In this document: one piece after another, positions 57,983 to 64,000 of the stretch
Layout of the letters: every line of letters starts with the position of its first letter
How positions within the stretch are numbered: position 1 is the first letter of the stretch
NCBI GenBank assembly: GCA_964643725.1
Contig: CAZXTL010000006.1
Span: forward strand, 1 to 64,000
Direction: 5' to 3'
DNA length: 64,000 bases
Source: DYQY01 sp964643725
GTDB taxonomy: Bacteria > Margulisbacteria > Riflemargulisbacteria > GWF2-35-9 > DYQY01
Notes under the pieces: model-generated
Databases searched by the model: none
What the model was told of the DNA's origin: nothing
The model's input: only the letters and a program-made list of their open reading frames with translations
Position numbers and translations under genes: made by a program

Positions 57983-59117
57983 CTTTCACCTCTTTTGTTG
58001 AGTCTATTTTTGAGTCCTTTGACTGCACTTTTGTCTTATCCTTGGTATATTCATTTCTTTTCTTTCTTTTTCTCTTGATCTCATACACAAGTGCAAGAAG
58101 TTCTGCGACTTCTGTATACATATCTGGGGGCACCTCTTGTCCAACATCGGTTGTATTAAATAAATCCCAAGCAAGAACCTTATCCTCTAAAATATAAATG
58201 TAGTTCTCATCAGCTACTCTCTTTATCTCCTCGGCTATAAGCATCCTTCCTTTAGCAACAACTTCTGGGGCTTTCATTGTATCTGCATCATATTTAATTG
58301 CTACCGCAATGTGAGTCGGATTAGTTACAACCGCATCAGCTCCTGCTGCCCCCTTAGACTGTCTGCCACCTGATAATGCTAAAGCCATATCCCTTTGTCT
58401 TTGTTTAATCAACGGATCTCCCTCAAGTTTTTTATATTCGTCTTTTATCTCTTGCTTACTCATTCTCATTTGCTTCATAAACTGAGCTCTCTGCCAAAAA
58501 TAGTCTAGTGCTGCTACTGCTAAGAAAAACATTCCCACCCTTATTGCTATATCAAAAGCAAGTTTACCAGCCATTGCTACTGCCCCCAAAATAGGCATAT
58601 TCGCTGTTTCCATTAACTCAGGAAGAATTGGATAAATTGCTTTATACATAATAAAAACGATAAGCCCCATCTTAACCATTGATTTAGCTAATTCAAAAAG
58701 ACCTTTAACTGAAAATATCCTTTTAAATCCTTCAATAGGATTAAGCTTACTAAGTTTTGGCATAAGTGGTTCTGTAGAAAAATTAAAACCTGATTGTAAA
58801 AACTCCAACATAATAGCAACAAAAAAGCATATAAGCATTATTGGCAAAAGTGAAGACAACAAAACATGATAACCTTTCTCAAGTAACTTTGTGGCTGAAA
58901 GAACAGTTAAATCTTCTCTTGATGCTGTAAGCGTTAGAATAAAATAATCAGTTATGTCTGTCCACATCTTAGGCAAAAAAGATCTAAGGGCATAATATGA
59001 AGCAAAAAATAAAAAAGCCGTTGTTATCTCTTTACTCTTAACAACCTGACCTTTTTTTCTTGCCTCTCTAAGTTTATGAGGTGTGGGTTCTTCGGTTTTA
59101 TCTCCTTGATCACCCAT
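57966..59117 (-). CDS. flhB: Flagellar export switch protein
   Basis: 383 residues. N-terminal KTEEPTPHKLREARKKGQVVKS is a strong FlhB/SctU signature; four membrane helices follow, then the autocleavage site NPTH in VVTNPTHIAVAIKYD. The export-specificity part ends with NTTDVGQEVPPDMYTEVAELLALVY, as in flagellar FlhB. A 40-residue lysine-rich tail (KRKRKKRNEYTKDK...) follows. No flhA is adjacent, unlike in most flagellar operons. Confidence 0.93.
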   Translation of the reverse strand: MGDQGDKTEEPTPHKLREARKKGQVVKSKEITTAFLFFASYYALRSFLPKMWTDITDYFILTLTASREDLTVLSATKLLEKGYHVLLSSLLPIMLICFFVAIMLEFLQSGFNFSTEPLMPKLSKLNPIEGFKRIFSVKGLFELAKSMVKMGLIVFIMYKAIYPILPELMETANMPILGAVAMAGKLAFDIAIRVGMFFLAVAALDYFWQRAQFMKQMRMSKQEIKDEYKKLEGDPLIKQRQRDMALALSGGRQSKGAAGADAVVTNPTHIAVAIKYDADTMKAPEVVAKGRMLIAEEIKRVADENYIYILEDKVLAWDLFNTTDVGQEVPPDMYTEVAELLALVYEIKRKRKKRNEYTKDKTKVQSKDSKIDSTKEVKDEESK

Positions 59118-59118
59118 T

Positions 59119-59892
59119 TCACAACACCACTATAGAATGAAAAAAGTTTACGATTTGTATAGCCAAATCATCCATAATAACCACTATCTTACTTACTATG
59201 GTAGGTATCATTAATAGAAAAATAAAAGTACCTAACATTGGCTTAATCTGAAAACCTAAAAAGAAAACATTAACCTGTGGGGCAAGTCTTGCTAATAGTC
59301 CCAAAGAAAAATCAAGCATAAAAATTATAATTATTATTGGCATAGAAATAGTCACTGCAATAAAAAACATCTTTGCACCTAAATCACCTAGCATCTGCAA
59401 ACCCAAAGGATACATTGTTTCACTAAATAAAGGGATTGCTTTAAAACTTTCAAATAACCCAGTTAATAACAGATGATGTCCATCAATCATTAAAAAAATT
59501 ACAATTGCTGTTATATACATAAGCCTACTCATTATTGTTTCTTGACTGCCTGTAGAAGGATCAAAGGCTGCAGCTACGCTTAATCCAAGCTGCATATCCA
59601 TTAAAGACCCAGCTAATTGAATCCCGTAAAAAATAAACCTAGCGATAAGTCCAATGAAAAGACCAAGCATAAACTCATTAAGTAAACCTATTATTATTTC
59701 TAAATAATGTTGTGGAATAAGAAAAGTCTTAGGTATTGTAAAAAAAAGAATTATGCTTACCCAAACAGCAAGAATTAATTTTATCATCTGGGAAATAGAT
59801 CTTTCACTGAAAAAAGGCATCAGGATAAAACAACCAATTACCCTAGCCAAGATAAACATAAATAAAAGGAGACTTGGACCGTCAATAATCAT
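59119..59892 (-). CDS. fliR: Flagellar export protein FliR
   Basis: 257 residues, five or six membrane helices. LLLFMFILARVIGCFILMPFF at the N-terminus, LNEFMLGLFIGLIARFIFYGIQLAGSLMDMQLGLS near residue 75 and FLLGFQIKPMLG-like LGFQIKPMLGTFIFLLMIP near 210 match FliR/SctT. Directly between fliQ (no gap) and flhB (1 base). Part of the export gate with FliP and FliQ. Confidence 0.93.
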   Translation of the reverse strand: MIIDGPSLLLFMFILARVIGCFILMPFFSERSISQMIKLILAVWVSIILFFTIPKTFLIPQHYLEIIIGLLNEFMLGLFIGLIARFIFYGIQLAGSLMDMQLGLSVAAAFDPSTGSQETIMSRLMYITAIVIFLMIDGHHLLLTGLFESFKAIPLFSETMYPLGLQMLGDLGAKMFFIAVTISMPIIIIIFMLDFSLGLLARLAPQVNVFFLGFQIKPMLGTFIFLLMIPTIVSKIVVIMDDLAIQIVNFFHSIVVL

Positions 59893-60156
59893 TTACATAT
59901 TTGGGATTGCGGACCACACAGTAATAACCCAAGCAGAAAGACTTGAGGCCATCCAAGGGAACCCGATAGATATAACCAAAAATACTATAATCATCTTAGG
60001 TACAAATGTAAGAGTCTGCTCTTGAATCTGAGTAACTGCTTGAAATAATGAAATAATAAGACCAACGACTAAACCAGCACCTACTACAGGAAGAACCAAA
60101 GTAAGCTGAAGAGCTATTGCTTGCCGTAAATAATCTGTTGCAATATTAATATCCAT
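59893..60156 (-). CDS. fliQ: Flagellar export protein FliQ
   Basis: 87 residues, two membrane helices. ALQLTLVLPVVGAGLVVGLIISLFQAVTQIQEQTLTFVPK is the complete FliQ signature, with the QIQEQTL segment. The stop runs into the fliR start. Full length for the family. Confidence 0.93.
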   Translation of the reverse strand: MDINIATDYLRQAIALQLTLVLPVVGAGLVVGLIISLFQAVTQIQEQTLTFVPKMIIVFLVISIGFPWMASSLSAWVITVWSAIPNM

Positions 60157-60158
60157 GA

Positions 60159-61025
60159 CTAATTAGTATACACCCTTTCTTTGACAATTGTAACGGTGGA
60201 AGGATAGTTAGAGCCAGGCAAAGGAAAGGTAATAAGTTTCTTTAATCCCGGGCGTTCTACCTTAAAGTTACCTATCTTTTTGTTATCATTACTGTATACA
60301 CTAAAAAGCTTGCCATCTAACATAAAAACACAAGAAGCAGGCCCTCCATTTGCAGTAAACAATAACTGATATTCGCCGATTTCTGAGAACTCAAGGAAAT
60401 ACTCATAAAAAATACCGTAATTCCCAATTAATGAATATTTCCCATTATTAATATAATCTGCTTCATCCGCTATCTTTAGATTATACCTAATATCAACGTT
60501 TGATATTTTTACTCTCTTTGTTATCGTCTTATTTGGGAAAATATATTTACCCTCATCAAAAGCTATTGAAGATGCTTCCTTAAAATATACCTGTACACTA
60601 CAAATTGCATTAGCATTTTCAGGAAAAATATCTATCATACCTGATAAAACATCTTGATTAGGAAACTTCACAGTCCATTCATATGGTAACTTTGATTCAT
60701 GCAAATTGTTATAATTTGAAAGGAACCTTTCACCTAAAAGTTTTCCAACATAAAGTTCACTTTTATTGGGACCTGCAAAAGAACTACGATATTGTACTTT
60801 ATTGTCTTCTGAGGATGTTATCTTTACGAAAAAATCTCCCTTTTCACCTGAACGATTAGAATGTGAAAAAAACAGCCTAAAACTTCCCGTTATTTGAACA
60901 TCTAAAATTGTTCCTGATTTATAGATATTTTCAGGTTCATTACTAAAAATAATCTTAGAAGGTTCTCCAATAGAACAAAAAATTAAATTGAAAAAGAAAA
61001 CAAAAAAGAAAAAATACTTAGCCAA
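60159..61025 (-). CDS. Exported protein of unknown function inserted between fliP and fliQ
   Basis: 288 residues with a signal peptide (YFFFFVFFFNLIFCSIG) and a beta-rich remainder (ITGSFRLFFSHSNRSGEKGDFFVKI; EYQLLFTANGGPASCVFML; GLKKLITFPLPGSNYPSTV). No domain recognised. It overlaps the fliP end by 8 bases and stands 2 bases before fliQ, so it is cotranscribed with the export gate. Flagellar operons normally have fliP and fliQ side by side. An extracytoplasmic function linked to the export apparatus or basal body is an inference from position. Confidence 0.7.
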   Translation of the reverse strand: MAKYFFFFVFFFNLIFCSIGEPSKIIFSNEPENIYKSGTILDVQITGSFRLFFSHSNRSGEKGDFFVKITSSEDNKVQYRSSFAGPNKSELYVGKLLGERFLSNYNNLHESKLPYEWTVKFPNQDVLSGMIDIFPENANAICSVQVYFKEASSIAFDEGKYIFPNKTITKRVKISNVDIRYNLKIADEADYINNGKYSLIGNYGIFYEYFLEFSEIGEYQLLFTANGGPASCVFMLDGKLFSVYSNDNKKIGNFKVERPGLKKLITFPLPGSNYPSTVTIVKERVYTN

Positions 61026-61686
61026 GATAGCTTTGCATCAGTCCTCTTGAAATTAAATTAAAACCATCAACCAAAACAAATAACAATATCTTAAAAGGAA
61101 GAGATATCATTACTGGAGAAAGCATCATCATACCCAAAGAAAGAAGTATATTTGCGACTAATAGATCCACTAATATAAAAGGCAAAAAAATTACAAAAGA
61201 AATTATAAATGCGGTTTTTAACTCACTTATCATAAAAGATGGAATTAAAACAAATGTTGGGATATCGTCTTTAGATGTTATTTTTTTAAGATCTAACCCT
61301 GAAAATTGAGCAAACAATGCTAAATCACTTTCTTTTGTTTGTTTAAACATGAATTCCCTCAATGGTTTTGATCCGATTTCTATTGCTCTCGCTTGGGTAA
61401 TTTTCCCACTGACATAAGGTTTTATAGCATTAGCATTAATATCATTCCAAACTGGTGACATAATAAATATCGTCATAAAAAGAGCCAAAGAAACTATTAC
61501 CATATTCGGTGGCGATTGTTGGGTTCCCAAAGCACTTCTAAGCATACCAAATACAATAGTAATCCTTAAAAAAGAAGTTACTGAAATTAAAAAGAATGGA
61601 ACAAACGATATCAACGATAGAAACAACATCAAGTTGATAGAGTTGCTGAACTGAAGTGGAGTATTTACTAAATTATTTAGATCCAT
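61018..61686 (-). CDS. fliP: Flagellar export protein FliP
   Basis: 222 residues, four membrane helices. Signatures: SFVPFFLISVTSFLRITIVFGMLRSALGTQQSPPN near residue 27, KPLREFMFKQTKESDLALFAQ near 107, IPSFMISELKTAFIISFVIFLPFILVDLLVANILLSLGM near 150. The N-terminal signal sequence of many FliP proteins is missing, as in other short forms. Overlaps fliO by 14 bases. Confidence 0.95.
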   Translation of the reverse strand: MDLNNLVNTPLQFSNSINLMLFLSLISFVPFFLISVTSFLRITIVFGMLRSALGTQQSPPNMVIVSLALFMTIFIMSPVWNDINANAIKPYVSGKITQARAIEIGSKPLREFMFKQTKESDLALFAQFSGLDLKKITSKDDIPTFVLIPSFMISELKTAFIISFVIFLPFILVDLLVANILLSLGMMMLSPVMISLPFKILLFVLVDGFNLISRGLMQSYLG

Positions 61687-62068
61687 CTTTACTATCCTTA
61701 GTAATAGCTTTTGATTTATTTCTACCTATTACCTTTTTCTCAATGGGTTCTAAGATTTCATCTGAAACTTTATCTGTATTTTGTTCCTTCTCTTTTAACA
61801 CAGCAGAAAAAGCAACCTTTTCTTTTAAAGGTTGAATAAAATTAATAGTTTTATTACTTACCCCGAGCAAAAATTCTTGTTCATCAACTCGAACTAAATA
61901 CGTTACTACACCAGGACTTAAAAACATTTGTTCAATAAAATGTATTCGTTTGTTTTTCTTATTTATTACATTATTGCCAGGTATTTTAGCCAATACATAA
62001 TAAACAAAATATAATATTCCTACTATCGCTATTAAAGATAAAAAAATCTGAATGTATTGTTGAATCAT
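61673..62068 (-). CDS. fliO: FliO-like flagellar biosynthesis protein
   Basis: 131 residues. One N-terminal membrane helix (IFLSLIAIVGILYFVYYVLA), then a small cytoplasmic beta domain, HFIEQMFLSPGVVTYLVRVDEQEFLLGVSNKTINFIQPL, which matches the FliO pattern, and a charged tail. FliO assists FliP assembly and is found in flagellar rather than virulence-type export systems, so it argues for a flagellum. Position between fliN and fliP is canonical. Confidence 0.85.
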   Translation of the reverse strand: MIQQYIQIFLSLIAIVGILYFVYYVLAKIPGNNVINKKNKRIHFIEQMFLSPGVVTYLVRVDEQEFLLGVSNKTINFIQPLKEKVAFSAVLKEKEQNTDKVSDEILEPIEKKVIGRNKSKAITKDSKDGSK

Positions 62069-62070
62069 AA

Positions 62071-63027
62071 TTACGACTTAACTATATCTTTTATCATTAT
62101 TCCATACTTATTATCAATGGAAACAACCTCGCCAGTAGCAATTAGCTCACCATTAATTTTAAGGTCTAGGGGTTCGCCATAAAACTTGTCTAGTTCGATT
62201 ACTGAACCTTTAGAAAGCTCATGAACATCTTTTAATGAAATTGTTGTTTTACCCAAATAAACATCGATAGTAACCGGAATATTAGAAAACAAATCTACCT
62301 TAAACTTTGAACCGGAAAGCTGATTATTAATCTCCGGAAAGTCAAGTTTCTTAACATTTATATATTCCTGATTCATAGCATCAGAAAAATCATTATAATT
62401 TAAAGTGGTCTTTCCCATCTCTATTCCTTTATTCTCTTCTATATCCGGATAATTTTCTTCTATATTAATTGTGTCATTTTGAACATAATTTGTAAATGTA
62501 TTATTATCTTCAAGCTGTATAAAGTCATCAACATATTCATTTTCTTCTTCCTCTTCTGTTTCTATTTCAATATCTGTTGTTTCTACCTCAACAGTTTCTT
62601 CTGCTTCAGCAGTTTCTTCAATTTCAAATGTTTGTTCAGTTTCTTCAAATTGCTCATAAGATTTATTAAGTATACTCGCTACATCTTTAGAAACATCTCC
62701 AAAAATATTTTCATCATTAGTAAAATCAATATTCTGCTTACTATCTTTTTTGTCATCATCGAAACTAAGCTCAGAATCGAAATCTTCTAAATTTAAATCA
62801 CTTCCTAATAAACTTTCACCTTCATCAAAATCAAAACCATCAAGATCAAATACGTCCTTATCGTCTCCCTCAAGTTCAAAAATATTATCTTCGTTATTAT
62901 CTTCTGATGTTTTCTTAGGTTGAACCTTTTCATTAAAATCCATAGAAATATCTTCCAACCCTCCTAATGGATCGCCTTCACCAAAAAAATCATCTTCCAA
63001 CATTTTCTTTAAATCAGATTTTTCCAT
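62071..63027 (-). CDS. fliN: FliN-like motor switch protein with a long acidic N-terminal extension
   Basis: 318 residues from the ATG at 63027, which overlaps the fliM stop (TAATG). Only the last 85 residues or so form the SpoA/FliN domain (VDLFSNIPVTIDVYLGKTTISLKDVHELSKGSVIELDK). The preceding 230 residues are very acidic and low in complexity (clusters of D/E such as DDKDVFDLDGFDFDEGE and IEIETEEEEENEYVDDF), probably disordered. Typical FliN has 80-140 residues; the extension resembles none I know. Confidence 0.88.
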   Translation of the reverse strand: MEKSDLKKMLEDDFFGEGDPLGGLEDISMDFNEKVQPKKTSEDNNEDNIFELEGDDKDVFDLDGFDFDEGESLLGSDLNLEDFDSELSFDDDKKDSKQNIDFTNDENIFGDVSKDVASILNKSYEQFEETEQTFEIEETAEAEETVEVETTDIEIETEEEEENEYVDDFIQLEDNNTFTNYVQNDTINIEENYPDIEENKGIEMGKTTLNYNDFSDAMNQEYINVKKLDFPEINNQLSGSKFKVDLFSNIPVTIDVYLGKTTISLKDVHELSKGSVIELDKFYGEPLDLKINGELIATGEVVSIDNKYGIMIKDIVKS

Positions 63028-64000
63028 TACAATTTCTCCCAATCAAACTCATCTTCTTCAGAATTATCATCAAGCACAGATACAAACTCTACCTCTTTTT
63101 TTTCTTCTTCAAGATTAACCTTATCAAAAGAATTCATCAAGAGGTCCTCCTCCTTAAACTGATCAATTTGAATTGATACTTTCTCCTTTGCCAATGATTC
63201 TTCAATATTATCTAGTATTTGTTCCTCTAACTTAATGGCATATTTACCTTCACTTTGACCTACAGAAGAAGAAAAAGTTAGCTGATCAGCTAAAATAAAT
63301 CTTATTTTCTCTCCAACTTTTTGTTCTAAAACTAAAACATCACCTTTTTGGATATTCATAAACTCACCAAATGTTATCTTAGCCTGGCCAAATTTAACAG
63401 TAACATCAGTACTTATCCCTCTTTTCATGTTGTCTGATAAAAAAATCTCCTGATTTGTATTTTTTTCTATTCTTTCTAAAAACTTTTCAGAAGTATGCTC
63501 AGAATAAAACAATTTAACTGAAGACTCACTATTCCCTGAAAAACCTAAACTAAAATCAATACTAATAAAATGTTGATTATTAGCTAAATAGCGCATTGTT
63601 CCAAACTTCCCGTTATGTAAATTAGTTTTATGCTCTTTCTCCAAAAAACCAGTTTCTATAAATGTCTGCTCAAAAAAATCATTATAAAACCTATTAATAA
63701 GAACCATCTCCATATCAGTAAATGAAAAACCGCCAACTTTACCCATATCAACACCTAAATACATACCTAATAAATTTCTCAAAAAAACACTATCTATTGA
63801 GAACAGAAATGACCCCTTTGAATCCTGATATTCAACAGTAAAGTTATTACCCAGCATCTTTTGTAAATCATTACTAGCTACGTTAGTAGTAGCTACTGAC
63901 TTCAAAACAAAAATTAATTGATACTTATCCTTTGCCTTTAATGCTATGTTTCCCATCCATTTGGAAAAAATATTTAGCTCAGAGATAAGCCTCTTGCGAG
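63027..64000 (-). CDS. fliM: FliM-like motor switch protein (5' end outside window)
   Basis: The frame stays open to the window edge (residues RKRLISELNIFSKW precede MGNIALKAKD), so the gene is truncated and Met 63956 is probably not the start. The CheC-like middle domain is seen in FLFSIDSVFLRNLLGMYLGVDMG and FSFTDMEMVLINRFYNDFFEQ; the SpoA domain follows (VTVKFGQAKITFGEFMNIQKGDVLVLE). An acidic tail of about 70 residues ends in EEDEFDWEKL. Sequence is divergent; SctQ of a virulence-type system is the alternative but is less likely next to separate fliN and fliO. Confidence 0.75.
   Translation of the reverse strand, partial: RKRLISELNIFSKWMGNIALKAKDKYQLIFVLKSVATTNVASNDLQKMLGNNFTVEYQDSKGSFLFSIDSVFLRNLLGMYLGVDMGKVGGFSFTDMEMVLINRFYNDFFEQTFIETGFLEKEHKTNLHNGKFGTMRYLANNQHFISIDFSLGFSGNSESSVKLFYSEHTSEKFLERIEKNTNQEIFLSDNMKRGISTDVTVKFGQAKITFGEFMNIQKGDVLVLEQKVGEKIRFILADQLTFSSSVGQSEGKYAIKLEEQILDNIEESLAKEKVSIQIDQFKEEDLLMNSFDKVNLEEEKKEVEFVSVLDDNSEEDEFDWEKL

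Noticed and set aside
57966..64000. Virulence-type (non-flagellar) type III secretion system
   Set aside because: Separate FliM and FliN, a FliO-like gene and the flagellar-type FlhB C-terminus favour a flagellum. The divergent FliM leaves some doubt.
1..64000. CRISPR array or prophage
   Set aside because: No regularly spaced direct repeats of 25-40 bases, no cas genes and no phage structural genes were seen. The only repeats are the short tandem arrays, palindromes and the tRNA duplication listed.

Overview
The window is AT-rich, densely coded DNA from an uncultured, fermentative, strictly anaerobic bacterium with a Gram-negative type envelope. The evidence is a pyruvate:ferredoxin oxidoreductase, a trimeric [FeFe]-hydrogenase (hydABC) with a Rex regulator next to it, several 4Fe-4S ferredoxins, an acyl-CoA dehydratase activase, LptA and LptC homologues, a beta-barrel protein and flagellar-type export genes. 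No respiratory chain gene is visible. I lean towards a candidate phylum of the Margulisbacteria/Elusimicrobiota kind, but that is inference and not a sequence match.

Layout. 1-1707: 3' part of the pyruvate oxidoreductase gene. 1755-6627 (minus): a UPF0489 protein, then bioA-bioD-miaA-dtd and two unknown genes. 6754-10967 (plus): a MATE exporter and trkA-trkH. 10968-13893 (minus): PHP, DRTGG, CBS-ATPase, DRTGG and Rex genes, divergent from the hydrogenase operon at 14077-19049. 19132-23191 (plus): a TrpR-type regulator, a glycosyltransferase and a GH94 phosphorylase. 23257-25882 (minus): three unknown genes and a transglutaminase-like lipoprotein. 25918-31649: tRNA-Thr, hisC, two unknown genes, argB-argF, a short GlmU-like gene, then tRNA-Ser, a 100-N scaffold gap and tRNA-Gln. 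31650-31957 is a hairpin-rich non-coding stretch bounded by a duplicated tRNA-Gln 3' end.

31975-36706 (minus) is the most remarkable part. One tight operon holds hgcA and hgcB (mercury methylation), a DUF134-ArsC fusion, an Acr3 arsenite permease, a thiol-disulfide/DUF2798 fusion, a thioredoxin and CcdA. It combines mercury methylation, arsenic detoxification and thiol-electron supply. 36764-49062 (minus, one gene on plus) carries a lytic transglycosylase, two tandem paralogues of an unknown GNAT-like family, a ferredoxin, pgeF, apbE and envelope-polysaccharide genes (tagA/wecG, csaB, lptA, lptC, ugd). 49081-54199 (minus) is a five-gene cluster that looks like a divergent chaperone-usher fibre system. 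54373-54648 is a MITE-like element. 54645-64000 (minus) holds a dehydratase activase, ligA, comEA and the export genes flhB, fliR, fliQ, an unknown exported protein, fliP, fliO, fliN and partial fliM.

A theme across the window is leaderless promoters: several genes have a -10 box ending 6-7 bases before the ATG and no Shine-Dalgarno. Three members of a possible gene family share one precise upstream element, (A/T)TGCAA - 17 bp - CGATAA - 6 bp - ATG, followed by codons for K-I-(I/V)-S-L.
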